From an uncultured Carboxylicivirga sp. (GTDB lineage: Bacteria; Bacteroidota; Bacteroidia; Bacteroidales; Marinilabiliaceae): 64,000 nt of DNA. A program made the position numbers and the translations under genes. This document shows positions 36,699 to 46,600 of the stretch, piece after piece. The stretch spans positions 47,445-111,444 of the forward strand of contig CANLLN010000016.1 of assembly GCA_947491945.1 (NCBI GenBank). Direction: 5' to 3'. The notes beneath the pieces were generated by a model. The model searched no databases and was not told the origin of the DNA. It worked only from the letters and a program-made list of their open reading frames with translations. The stretch's first letter is position 1. Each line of letters opens with the position of its first letter.

Positions 36699-38093
36699 AT
36701 GTCAAAGCTGGCACAAAATGTTAGGGCGCTGGAGTTTGAAAATATTCCAAGGCTGCTGTGGCGGTATTTCCTACCGGCTTTTGCCGGAGTCATCATTAAC
36801 TCACTCTATAACATTGTCGATCGCATCTTTATCGGCCATGGTGTGGGTGCCATGGCACTATCTGGGCTGAGCGCCATCTTTCCCATCATGGTCATTATGA
36901 TGGCATTCGGCATGCTCATTGGCATGGGCGCCGGAGTGCGCGTATCGCTCAACTTGGGTAAAAAGGATTTCGACAGGGCCGAGAAAGTGCTGGGCAATTC
37001 TTTTGTGCTGATGATTATTGTGGCACTGATGATTATGGGCATCGGCTTTGCGATAAAGGATCCGCTCCTTGAGTTTTTTGGTGTTAATGACCAAACCTTT
37101 GACTACGCCAACGAATACCTCAACATCATTCTTTTTGGAGCTATTTTTAATATTGTAGGTTATTCACTGAACAACCTGATACGCTCAGAAGGCAGCGCCC
37201 GGGTGGCCATGATATCCATGCTAATCAGTGCAGGACTCAACCTGATTTTGGATCCCATCTTTATTTTTGTATTGGACATGGGTGTTGCCGGAGCCGCCTA
37301 TGCCACCATCCTGTCGCAGTTTGTTTTAATGCTGTGGGTTATAGCACATTTCAGAAGCCGCCGTTCGGTCATTCGCCTGCGGGTGCGTAATTTCAGGCTT
37401 CAGACCGACATTATATGGTACATCATCACCATTGGTTTTGCCCCCTTCTCCATGCAGCTGGCTTCAAGCCTGGTGTTCGGTACTTTCAACGTGCAGCTGG
37501 TGAAATACGGGGGCGACCTGGCCGTTGGTGCCATGGGCGTTATTATGAGTGTGGCCATGCTATTGGTAATGACCAATATTGCCATTAATATGGCGGCACA
37601 GCCCATCATTGGTTTTAATTACGGTGCCAAAGATTACAGCCGCGTGAAACAAACGCTGGTCATCAGTCTGATACTAGCCACCATTGTGTCACTTTTGGGT
37701 TTTACAGTCAGTGAGCTTTTTCCTCGCAGCATTATCAGGGCTTTTAACAGCGACAGCCGCGAACTGCTGAACATTGGTACGCGGGGGCTACGCATCTTTG
37801 TGATGGCACTGCCACTGGTGGGCTTCCAGATTATTACGGGTAACTATTTTCAATCAACGGGGAAAGCCGGACTGGCTGCCCTCATATCATTGCTGCGTCA
37901 GGTAATTGTACTGATTCCTGTGCTGATAATATTACCCAAGCACATTGGCCTGGATGGTGTATGGCTGGCCAGTCCCATTGCAGACACGGTATCAGCCCTG
38001 ATAACCGGTTTATTTCTGATGCGTGAATTAAAACGACTGAATCGTGCCATTGCCTTCCAACAAAAAGAAAAAGGATCTAAAGGCTTCGCTTAA
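36699..38093 (+). CDS. MATE-family multidrug/organic-cation exporter
   Basis: A 464-residue inner-membrane antiporter with twelve predicted helices in two halves of six. Typical MATE segments are FAGVIINSLYNIVDRIFIGHG near the N-terminus, GMGAGVRVSLNLGKKDFDRAEKV in the first half, and the second-half repeat with AAQPIIGFNYGAKDYSRVK. It would expel drugs or metabolic by-products using a sodium or proton gradient. The substrate cannot be told. It belongs to the DinF/NorM-like broad family in the prokaryotic MATE set. Transcribed alone, ended by a long stem-loop. Confidence 0.93.
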   Translation: MSKLAQNVRALEFENIPRLLWRYFLPAFAGVIINSLYNIVDRIFIGHGVGAMALSGLSAIFPIMVIMMAFGMLIGMGAGVRVSLNLGKKDFDRAEKVLGNSFVLMIIVALMIMGIGFAIKDPLLEFFGVNDQTFDYANEYLNIILFGAIFNIVGYSLNNLIRSEGSARVAMISMLISAGLNLILDPIFIFVLDMGVAGAAYATILSQFVLMLWVIAHFRSRRSVIRLRVRNFRLQTDIIWYIITIGFAPFSMQLASSLVFGTFNVQLVKYGGDLAVGAMGVIMSVAMLLVMTNIAINMAAQPIIGFNYGAKDYSRVKQTLVISLILATIVSLLGFTVSELFPRSIIRAFNSDSRELLNIGTRGLRIFVMALPLVGFQIITGNYFQSTGKAGLAALISLLRQVIVLIPVLIILPKHIGLDGVWLASPIADTVSALITGLFLMRELKRLNRAIAFQQKEKGSKGFA

Positions 38094-38132
38094 AGAGTAT
38101 AAAACGCACTAAGGTGCGCAAAGATAAAAAAG

Positions 38133-38185
38133 TGCCAAGGTTTAAAGTTGTTGACATATGAATGCTACAACTTTCAACCTTGGCA
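38133..38185. terminator. Long bidirectional terminator hairpin
   Basis: Arms 38133-38151 and 38167-38185 pair over 19 positions with one mismatch around a 15-nt loop, with an A-run before and a T-rich run after. It separates convergent MATE and CarboxypepD_reg genes. A small stem CGCAC/GTGCG at 38105-38118 precedes it. Confidence 0.8.
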
Positions 38186-38229
38186 TTTTACTTTCCCAAC
38201 GCAGGCTAAAGCTTGCCTAAAAGAATGAC

Positions 38230-39534
38230 TTAATCGTGTAACTTATCCAGGTTCTTTTGAATTTTTTTAATCGCTGATTCGATTGATTTTTCAGGCTCAA
38301 TTACGTTATAGGCTCCCCAAAAATCAGCATCAGCAAATCCCATCTCAGTATCACTCATCACAATGTTACGTTTCAAGCGCTCTGCTCCTTTAAAGGTCTT
38401 TTCATTGGTCTTCTCCCAATCGGTTACGGCCATCTCAATACCCGTATGATAATTGGTATTAAACAAACGTCGCTTCCAGTTAACCTTAAAAGTAATCTCG
38501 CCGCGCGAATAGGCATACATCCATCTGCCGCCCTTCTCACGGTAGGTTACCAGGTAAGTGGCATGGGTAGGATACACCTCGGCACCTGTGGGCTTACGCT
38601 TAATAAATAAATCGGCAACAGCCTTTTTATCCTCAGTATTCACATTGTAGGAGGCACTAACAATGGCCATGGTTTCCGAATCGATATAAAGACTGCCGTA
38701 GAACAAAGGTTCAGGAACCCATTCCTTCTGTTTGAAACTTAAAATATACAAAATACGGTCGTCCTGACGGGTGATATTGGCAATCTCAAAATCATACAAA
38801 TCCAATTGATCATAACGCAATATCATGTAAGGGCTCTTCATAATATCTAACATCAGGGTTGAATAAGGACCGCCCTGCAGTTTAAACATCACGGTGTCCA
38901 ACTTATCAAAGTCCACGCTTTTACGTCCCTTCATAAGCTTAACGGCATCATCACGCTGACTTGTGTAAGGATGCTTATACACCTCCACCACAGCCTCGGT
39001 AAGCGAGGCGTAGCTGCGCCCTTTCTTAATGGTTTCGCGATAAAAGGCCGTCATCAGATTCTGATCCTGCGAGTAATTATCCTTACGGTGATTCAGTACC
39101 GCTTCAATCAACAAGTTGGGATCTTTGGGAAACACAGTGATAGCACTCAGCGACACACTGAGAACCTCTAGCTTGATCTTATTCTTATCCGCCTTCAAAT
39201 CCGAAACCGGCAGGGTCAATTTTTTATAACCAATGTATGAAAAGGTAACACTCTTGGTCAGCATTACGTTGGGTACTTTCAGTGCAAAATACCCTTCCGA
39301 ATTGGTAACAGTGGCAATATTAGTACCTTCAATGCTTACGTTGGCAAAAACCAGCTCATCGCCACTATCTGCGGCCACCACTTTTCCTTTAAACTCCTTA
39401 TAGTTGCCTTCTTCAAACACCCATTTCTCTTTTTTAACCAATTCGTTGGCCATTAAAGAGGTGGTGAGCATTGCCATCAGCAGAAGCAGAAAGAAGTGTG
39501 CCTTAGGTCGAAAACTCTGTTGTGTTGCTTGCAT
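38230..39534 (-). CDS. Exported protein with CarboxypepD_reg-like N-terminal domain
   Basis: A 434-residue exported protein. After a signal peptide (LLLLMAMLTTSLMA) comes a carboxypeptidase regulatory-like beta-sandwich (~50-125), with FKGKVVAADSGDELVFANVS and GYFALKVP as the usual marks. The remaining ~300 residues form an unnamed beta-rich domain found behind this sandwich in many Bacteroidota proteins. There is no TonB plug or barrel. Function unknown; likely periplasmic or attached at the outer membrane. It stands alone. Confidence 0.8.
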   Translation of the reverse strand: MQATQQSFRPKAHFFLLLLMAMLTTSLMANELVKKEKWVFEEGNYKEFKGKVVAADSGDELVFANVSIEGTNIATVTNSEGYFALKVPNVMLTKSVTFSYIGYKKLTLPVSDLKADKNKIKLEVLSVSLSAITVFPKDPNLLIEAVLNHRKDNYSQDQNLMTAFYRETIKKGRSYASLTEAVVEVYKHPYTSQRDDAVKLMKGRKSVDFDKLDTVMFKLQGGPYSTLMLDIMKSPYMILRYDQLDLYDFEIANITRQDDRILYILSFKQKEWVPEPLFYGSLYIDSETMAIVSASYNVNTEDKKAVADLFIKRKPTGAEVYPTHATYLVTYREKGGRWMYAYSRGEITFKVNWKRRLFNTNYHTGIEMAVTDWEKTNEKTFKGAERLKRNIVMSDTEMGFADADFWGAYNVIEPEKSIESAIKKIQKNLDKLHD

Positions 39535-39663
39535 AATATGTTAGTTTAATGGTTGATAAATCACCTTGTCAGTTAAAGGACATCTATCCCACTCTTTTTC
39601 CCCTATCGAAAACCATTATTTTACTTATTTTGTAGTCGAAAAAATCATATAAACAGAAGATAA

Positions 39664-41541
39664 ATGATGAAGCAAATAACAAAACAAGTGCTGCCGGTGC
39701 TGTTAATGCTGCTGACAGCCACCGTTTCTTTTGCACAGAAGGAACGCTCTGAGATAGATGAGCAATACAAATGGAACTTTAAGGATCTGTATACAAGTGA
39801 TGCAGCCTGGACCGATGCCAAGGATGCCCTGGTGAAAGAAATGACCAAGGTTAAAGACTTTCAGGGTAAGCTGGGGAGCTCTGCAGCCGCACTGCTTGAC
39901 TACATGCAGTACTCCGAAGCCCTGATGAAGAAAGGATACCAATTATACACCTATGCCTCTTTAAAGTCAGACGTGGACCTGCGTGATGCTGACAACACAG
40001 CACGGGTAAAAACCATACGTCAGGTTTTTGTTGAGTACGGTCAACAGGCCTCTTTTGTGGGGCCTGAGCTGGCGGCGATACCCGAGGCTACTATGAAGCG
40101 TTTCATCGAAGAAGAGCCGAAGCTAAAAACCTATCAAATGCAGTTGATGGAAGTATATCGCATGAAGCAGCACACCCTGTCCGCTGTGGAAGAGGCCATT
40201 ATGGCCAAGACAGGCATGATTACAGGCACCGCCAATGCCACCTACAGCGTATTTACCAATGCCGAAATGCCCCGCGCTCGTTTACTAATCGATGGAGAAG
40301 AAAAGGAGCTGACACCGGCTACTTTTAGCGTAGCGCGTGCTTCAGCCGACCGCTCATTGCGTCAGGAGGCCACCAAAGCTTACTGGGATAACTTTCTGAA
40401 ATTTGAGGGTACGCTGGGTGAGATGCTCAACGGCCAAGTGAAAGTAAATGTGTTCAGAGCCAAGTCGCGCCACTATGCCTCAGCACTGGAAGCATCCATG
40501 AAACCCAATAACATACCACTTGAGGTATACCACTCATTAGTAGAAAACGTAAATAACAACCTGGGCACTTTCCATCGCTATCTGTCGCTGAAAAAGCGCA
40601 TGCTGGGTGTTGATCAACTGCTTTACTCCGATGTGTATGCCCCCACTGTGAAAGGCGTGGAGCTGAAATACGACTACGAAGAAGCCCGCGAACTAATTGT
40701 GAAATCTTTAAAACCACTCGGAAAGGAATACATTGACGTGGTAGAAAAGGCCTTTGACAATCGATGGATTGATGTGTATCCCACCCCCGGTAAGCGCAGC
40801 GGTGCCTATTCCAGCGGGTCGGCCTACGATGTGCACCCCTACATACTGATGAATTACACCGGACAGTATAACGAGGTAAGCACCTTAACACACGAACTGG
40901 GACATACCATGCACAGCTATTACTCCAACAAAACACAACCTTTTGCCACGGCCGATTACGCAACTTTTGTGGCCGAGGTGGCTTCCACCTTCAACGAGGT
41001 ACTGCTGAACGATATGATGCAAAAGAAACTAAAGGACGATGATTTGCGCCTTTCGCTGCTCATGAGCATGCTGGATGGTTTCAAAGGCACGCTGTTCCGT
41101 CAGACCCAGTTTGCTGAGTTTGAGCTGGCCATAAACGAGGCCGCAGAAAAAGGAACACCGCTTACCGGCAAGGTATTAACGCAGATGTATGGCGACATCA
41201 CCCGCAAATACTACGGACACGAAAAGGGCATTTGCAAAGTGGAAGATAATATAGCCGCCGAATGGGCAGCCATCCCCCACTTTTATATGAACTTCTATGT
41301 GTATCAGTACAGCACTTCATTTGTGGCATCACAAGCTTTGGCGGCCAAGGTACTGGCAGGTGATAAAGCAGCCACTAAGCGCTATATCGAATTCATTTCG
41401 GCCGGTGGCTCTGACTACCCCATCGAATTATTAAAAAAGGCAGGCGTGGATATGACTTCCTCAGAACCCTTCGACAAAGCCATTGAAGCTATGAATGGCA
41501 TTATGGATGAGATAGAGGCTATTTTGGATAAGAAGAATTAG
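39664..41541 (+). CDS. Exported M3-family oligoendopeptidase F-like peptidase
   Basis: A 625-residue zinc peptidase with the HExxH motif HELGHTMHSYY (His410, Glu411, His414) and the downstream Glu-containing segment FVAEVASTFNEVLL that supplies the third zinc ligand. It resembles PepF in length and order, but has a signal peptide (LPVLLMLLTATVSFAQ), so it should degrade short peptides in the periplasm or outside. The N-terminal ~200 residues are the helical lobe that closes over the active site. Two ATG codons stand next to each other at the start; the first is used. A good terminator follows. Confidence 0.93.
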   Translation: MMKQITKQVLPVLLMLLTATVSFAQKERSEIDEQYKWNFKDLYTSDAAWTDAKDALVKEMTKVKDFQGKLGSSAAALLDYMQYSEALMKKGYQLYTYASLKSDVDLRDADNTARVKTIRQVFVEYGQQASFVGPELAAIPEATMKRFIEEEPKLKTYQMQLMEVYRMKQHTLSAVEEAIMAKTGMITGTANATYSVFTNAEMPRARLLIDGEEKELTPATFSVARASADRSLRQEATKAYWDNFLKFEGTLGEMLNGQVKVNVFRAKSRHYASALEASMKPNNIPLEVYHSLVENVNNNLGTFHRYLSLKKRMLGVDQLLYSDVYAPTVKGVELKYDYEEARELIVKSLKPLGKEYIDVVEKAFDNRWIDVYPTPGKRSGAYSSGSAYDVHPYILMNYTGQYNEVSTLTHELGHTMHSYYSNKTQPFATADYATFVAEVASTFNEVLLNDMMQKKLKDDDLRLSLLMSMLDGFKGTLFRQTQFAEFELAINEAAEKGTPLTGKVLTQMYGDITRKYYGHEKGICKVEDNIAAEWAAIPHFYMNFYVYQYSTSFVASQALAAKVLAGDKAATKRYIEFISAGGSDYPIELLKKAGVDMTSSEPFDKAIEAMNGIMDEIEAILDKKN

Positions 41542-41563
41542 TCTGTAGATGATGACTTGAAAG

Positions 41564-41596
41564 AAAAAAGGTTACTCGTTTGAGTGACCTTTTTTA
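41564..41596. terminator. Bidirectional terminator
   Basis: A 14-bp stem (41564-41577 with 41582-41595, one G-T wobble) with a 4-nt loop, flanked by A and T runs, between the convergent peptidase and small secreted-protein genes. Confidence 0.85.
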
Positions 41597-41616
41597 TGAA
41601 ACATCCGCCATGCGCT

Positions 41617-42006
41617 CTACTCCATTTTACCTTTGGTTTCAATCTGTAACACTCCAAAATGAATGCCCTTAGTGCCATATAGTATGGCCACACCATCGTT
41701 TCCCTGCACAAAGCGGTGACTGATAATATCTTTTATGGCAATATCCTTTAATTTATCCGGATCAAATGATTTACCATTAACCAAAATAACAGGCAGATGG
41801 AGATACTTGGCACTGTAGTTCTGATTACAATGAGTGATATAGGCATAGTTAAGGGCGAGGGAAAAAGCATCTTTGCCCATCAGCACCTCAAAGCCCTCCA
41901 CCTCATACTCGGTATAGCCCTGATAAACAGGAAAACTATCCTTAATTTGCGCCCTTGCCGGCATTAGCTGAAAGAAAGCAAGAAATAATAGAAAACAATA
42001 TTTCAT
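41617..42006 (-). CDS. Small secreted protein with TonB-plug-like C-terminus
   Basis: A 129-residue exported protein (signal peptide ending PARAQ). Its C-terminal half reads DIAIKDIISHRFVQGNDGVAILYGTKG and then FGVLQIETK when followed in order, similar to the end of a TonB-receptor plug, where an A-x-(I/L)-YG-x-(R/K)-G and V-x-x-I-x-T pattern is common. No barrel follows. Either it is a remnant of a plug, or a free plug-like module as used in some Bacteroidota signal-transfer proteins. No neighbour explains it. Confidence 0.65.
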   Translation of the reverse strand: MKYCFLLFLAFFQLMPARAQIKDSFPVYQGYTEYEVEGFEVLMGKDAFSLALNYAYITHCNQNYSAKYLHLPVILVNGKSFDPDKLKDIAIKDIISHRFVQGNDGVAILYGTKGIHFGVLQIETKGKME

Positions 42007-42099
42007 GGGGCTATCAATTGATGGTTAAACCCCTAAACTACATATTTAAAAAGAATTGATCAATCACAAGCAACCTTTATCAATAAACACTATCTAACA

Positions 42100-42144
42100 A
42101 TGGAATTGCAGGACTACCTGCGCTTATTAAATCTGAACGTATGA
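42100..42144 (+). CDS. Possible 14-codon leader ORF before the FKBP gene
   Basis: An ATG at 42100 opens a frame of 14 codons that ends in TGA, overlapping the FKBP start by ATGA. The first half covers a GCAGG-ACTA-CCTGC stem. It could couple translation of the FKBP gene, or be chance; the sequence alone cannot decide. Confidence 0.25.
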   Translation: MELQDYLRLLNLNV

Positions 42145-42590
42145 AGAATATAATGATGTTGAGCCTTCTTTTGCTGCTATTTAGCGCGTGCAGTAAAGAT
42201 GATGACAATGTAGATTACGCGGCCATCGACAAAGAAATTATACAAGAATACTTGCAGCAGAATGACTTGCCGGCCGAAGAACACCCATCGGGTTTGTTTT
42301 ACCACATTAAATCAGAAGGCAGTGGTTACAAGGTACCGCCCGGAGCCAAGGTATTAGCATCCTACACCGGCAAATTCCTTGACGGAAAAGTATTTGACCA
42401 AGGCCGGCTTGACTACTATCCCTTATCGCGACTTATAACGGCTTGGCAAATAGGCATTCCCCTGCTTAAGAAAGGTGGAGAAGCCACTTTCTACTGTCCC
42501 TCAGGCCTGGCCTATGGTAGTAAAGGAGCTGGCAGTATACCGCCCAACACAGTACTAATCTTTGAAATTAAAGTAATCGATTTTGAATAA
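42141..42590 (+). CDS. FKBP-type peptidyl-prolyl isomerase lipoprotein
   Basis: A 149-residue lipoprotein (lipobox LLFSACSKDD). One FKBP domain covers ~55-148, with VLASYTGKFLDGKVFDQ, the hydrophobic ITAWQIGIPLLKKGGEA and the closing YGSKGAGSIPPNTVLIFEIKV (read in two parts). It assists folding of exported proteins at a membrane surface. It is followed after 10 bp by a second, two-domain FKBP lipoprotein, and both begin their mature part with VDYxAID-x2-II-x-EYL, so the two arose by duplication. Confidence 0.92.
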   Translation: MKNIMMLSLLLLLFSACSKDDDNVDYAAIDKEIIQEYLQQNDLPAEEHPSGLFYHIKSEGSGYKVPPGAKVLASYTGKFLDGKVFDQGRLDYYPLSRLITAWQIGIPLLKKGGEATFYCPSGLAYGSKGAGSIPPNTVLIFEIKVIDFE

Positions 42591-42600
42591 AAAAAGAAGA

Positions 42601-43458
42601 ATGAGAAAGCTAGCTTTATTAGTTTTGCTACTGCCCTTGCTGGCAGCTTGCTTGAAAGATGAGTATGTGGATTATACCGCCATTGATGAGCAGATCATCA
42701 GCGAATACCTGAGTACGCATAATATCGATGCCGAGCGACATGCTTCGGGTCTTTACTATAAAATTATTGATCCGGGCACCGGAACGCCCATTGGTGACAA
42801 TCCGTCGGAGGATGAGAAGGTAACCTTCTCGTACAAAATGTACCTGACGACGAAAGATGAGCCGGTTATTGATACCGAAGGTAACAATATTACAGGGTAC
42901 CTATCCGGTCTGCTTTTTGGTTTCCAGATTGGCTTGCCTCAGGTTAACCGAGAGGGGGAAATAGACCTGTACATGCCATCGGCACTGGCCTTTGGTGCCG
43001 GAGGAGGCAATGGCATACCGCCCAATTCAGTGGTTATTTTTAAGGTAAAAATGGATCGCGACCAGGATGATATTGATGAGGACATAATAGCTGCCTACCT
43101 ACGTGACAATAGCATTGATGCTCAACACGATGATTCGGGTCTGTACTACCAAATCTTGAAAGAAGGCGAAGGCGATAACATACATGAGCACGCCTATGTT
43201 GACATTAAGTACACCGGCACCATCCTCGAAAGCGGTAAAGTATTTGAAGAAGGTGAACTGGATCGCGCTCCATTTCAGCGGCTTATTGAAGCCTGGCGTA
43301 ACGGACTGCCCAAACTAAAAAAAGGCAGCAAAGCTGTATTATACTGTCCCTCGCAGCAGTGCTATGGCAGCAGCACCCGTTACGACGATAAAGGCGAAGT
43401 AAAAATACCATCCAACAGCATACTGATATTCCAGATTGAAGTGCTTGACTTTATCTAA
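42601..43458 (+). CDS. Tandem two-domain FKBP-type isomerase lipoprotein
   Basis: A 285-residue lipoprotein (lipobox LLAACLKDE). Two FKBP-like domains lie in tandem, ~55-150 and ~190-285. The first is diverged (VTFSYKMYLTTKDEPVIDTE replaces the usual YTG-x-L-x-DG-x-VFD core); the second keeps VDIKYTGTILESGKVFEEG and LPKLKKGSKAVLYCPSQQCYG. The diverged first domain may be a chaperone or substrate-holding module rather than an active isomerase. The longest frame begins at a TTG inside the previous gene; the ATG at 42601 starts right at the signal peptide. Confidence 0.9.
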   Translation: MRKLALLVLLLPLLAACLKDEYVDYTAIDEQIISEYLSTHNIDAERHASGLYYKIIDPGTGTPIGDNPSEDEKVTFSYKMYLTTKDEPVIDTEGNNITGYLSGLLFGFQIGLPQVNREGEIDLYMPSALAFGAGGGNGIPPNSVVIFKVKMDRDQDDIDEDIIAAYLRDNSIDAQHDDSGLYYQILKEGEGDNIHEHAYVDIKYTGTILESGKVFEEGELDRAPFQRLIEAWRNGLPKLKKGSKAVLYCPSQQCYGSSTRYDDKGEVKIPSNSILIFQIEVLDFI

Positions 43459-43475
43459 GATTACTCATCAATTAA

Positions 43476-43586
43476 AAATTCTTTCTCTCCTATTCTGCCA
43501 CTAAAGTTCAGAAGAGAAAGAATTTAAGACTCTACTTAGAATATAAAAACCCCGATTTACGGCTTCATGGCCACAATCGGGGTTTT
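43476..43586. terminator. Two successive terminator hairpins between convergent genes
   Basis: First stem: AAATTCTTTCTCT (43476-43488) with AGAGAAAGAATTT (43513-43525), 13 bp, perfect. Second stem: AAAACCCCGATT (43546-43557) with AATCGGGGTTTT (43575-43586), 12 bp, perfect, with A and T runs suited to both directions. They separate the FKBP pair from the 1503-residue gene. Confidence 0.88.
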
Positions 43587-43666
43587 CTATTTTGTATCTG
43601 TAAGAGTTCGTTACCAGGATGACCTTAAGCACCGGCTTCTATACTGATTATGCACATCTCATTAGA

Positions 43667-46600
43667 TTACTCCTGCACTTTATCTGTCGACACGGACTCT
43701 TCCTGACCGGCTGTTTCATCCAAGTCTTTCTCTTGCTCCATATCATCATCAGACGCGCCAACAACACCAAGCCCTTTAAAACGAGCCACAAACTTCTTTT
43801 TCTTACTCTCGGGTGCCATAATAAAGGTATAACCCTTCTCGCCCAAACCAACTTTCTGCTTACGATCATCGGCATCCAGCTCTTTAATAATGGTATTGTA
43901 TTCAGGGTTGGAGCACAGGGTTTGCATCATGCTGTTTTTATATACAAAATACACCCATGTCTGCTCATCAAACTCCAGGTACATCTCCAGAGAATTACCG
44001 CTTCGTTTGCGTGTGATCTCAGCCATCACACTCACTTCTTTATTAGCTACAAACTGTTTTAGGTAAGCCAAATCAGCCTTTCCGTTGGCAATAAAGGAGC
44101 GCTCGCCTGTGTCCCACACAAAATCAATACCGCTGAACAGCAGCATGGGCTGATAACTATTGGGCAAGGCCTGTCCTGCGCCGGTGGCACCCCGTTCTTC
44201 TGCGGCCTTAACAGCCTTTTTTGTTCCAATCCACTCGGCCAATCGCCGGGTAAATACCTCCTTACTCAAACCAGATGTTTTGGCTGATGAGGAAATTACT
44301 GAACGGTAAAGCACATCCAAGGCTTCATCGTTAAGGAAGAAGTCGATGCCCATCATGGTAGATAACACAATTTTATTATCATCACGATTATGAATGATGG
44401 TGCCACTGCTGCGTGTCTTCACCTGATCCAGGTCGATGCCCAGCTCAATATTACCATGACCCTGTATGTTACAAGCGGCTTCGGAGAATCGCATTAAAGC
44501 CCCGGTTGTATCCGGATTGGCCAGCTTCTCTTCTGAGGCAATGTCAAAAGCCTTCTCCTCATCGTTATAAACCAAGTAACCGGCTGCATTTATCATGGGT
44601 ACATCGCTATAGTCTTTCCGATCTTCCACAAAAGATGAATACACATGAGAACTATCCTTAGTAATGAAAAAATCTTTGTAGATATTTTCGTACTCAAAAT
44701 TCTGAAGCTCTTCACCAATAGGAATCTTAACATCCTTAGGGTCGATGGGTGCATCGAAACGAATATAAGTCTGTGGCCCCTTGGAGCAACGGTGCAACAT
44801 TTGAGCACCTCCGCTAAAAGTCAGCAACTGATCGCTGGCCCTAAGGGTCGCATCACCCTGATAGGCAAAATGTGAGTCGAAGGTAAACAAATCGCCCGGC
44901 GCTATCTTTGTCTGGGCTACGGTCATCTCCTCCTTACCATACTCAATATTGTGCATATTCAGTGTCAGCTTCTTACCATCACCATTCAAATAATCGTATT
45001 TACCGTTGGCCTTATACTCGTAACGGCCGGTAACAAACACGCGGGCATCGTACAGAGTATGGTGCACCAACGAGTCCTTATCCAGCACAATGCGTACACT
45101 GTCCAAAGGATCCAGCTCGGCATCTTCGCGTATGGTCACCAAGCCATTGCTCAGTATCAGGTTGGCATCACCGGCCTCTATATTTTTCACCTCCTCGGCA
45201 AAGATGGTTTTCGACTCCACATCGTAGCGTGCCATAGGCACATAAAAGGCCAACGAATCCTGACGGCGATGGGTACTTACAAAACGGTTACCCTTTGATC
45301 CACGCGCTCCCATGTAGATGTCGTTTTTATCCATGTCCCATGAAAACTCACTGATGTAAGATACATAACGGTTTTCGGTAAATTCCACACGACTACCGCC
45401 ACTGCGCGATTTAAAGGTACCCTGACGTGTCTCAAAATCAATACTCGAAATCAGGTTGGTGGTGGAGAAACTAACGCCTTCCACCTCGGCACCCGATAGG
45501 TTAAAGTCCGATGAATCGGCCAGTATAGCATGGTCGCCAAAGTCAAAGTCCTGTGACTTTACATTGGCACTGCGCATAAAAAAGGTACCCCCTCCGGTCA
45601 TGCCATAGGGCGTTATCTTAACCTTTCCTTGCAACTGTGCCTCCTGGTTATACATGGTGAAATTCTCTTCCTGACTGGTGGCCAACAGCTCATCATCGTG
45701 AGGCAGGTAGTCCACATATACAAACTGTGATTTCACATCGGGGAAAGGCGGATTATCCAGCTGCTTATCCACCGTAAAATCATAAACCTGTCCTTTCACC
45801 CTATCGGGCAAGAACGTAAAATCTTCGGAGAAAGATGTTGAAGTAAGGTAATCGAGCTCACCATTACCCTTCAGTCCTTGGTTGCTCAAATCAATTACAC
45901 TGGTAAACTGAGCCTTGCCACCATACACGGGATAGCCCTCGCCCGGCGTCTCCCGCTTGAAGCCCAGTGAATAATCCGGTCGAATGGTCAGGTTCTCACG
46001 AAAAGTAGGAAAAATATTGGATTCCAGCGCACCGCTAAAGTTAAAGTTGGTACGTTTAAGGGTGTTGATGCTATCCATCTCAAAAGGATCGAGCGTAAAG
46101 AAAAACTCATCCTTATGATAGGCGCCACCCTGAATAGACGGATCATCGAAGTATACATACGAAGCAATCTCACTATGGATAATGGGAAAATGCGGGTTGC
46201 TTCGGATACCCGATTTATTATCAGGCTCATCAATCTGAAGGTAACCCGATAACTGCGAAATGGTATTATTCACATCTTTCAATAGCGGCATACCAAAGTA
46301 ATCGACCTCGCCCGACTGCACCTTCATGGTCAAGGAGTCGATGTTACTCATATCGATCCGAAAATCATCGTACAGAAACTTAAATCCATCGCCTGCCAGC
46401 TTCAGCATACCGGCATTAATAGTACCATTAAAAACAAAGTTTCGGTTTTCTTTTAAGATGATTTCCCGGTTACGCGGAAAGAAAACCACGTTCTGGTGAT
46501 CACAAATAGAAATAGTCTCTACCCCTTGCAGATTCAGGTCGAAATTCATCAGATCGAGCCGTGCGTTCTTACTCTCGCTGTCGGTAAGTGAGGTAAAGCG

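Noticed and set aside
43619..44062. A 147-codon plus-strand frame opposite the 3' end of the 1503-residue gene
   Set aside because: It is fully antisense to a gene with signal peptide and consistent coding character, and its composition looks like an opposite-strand shadow.
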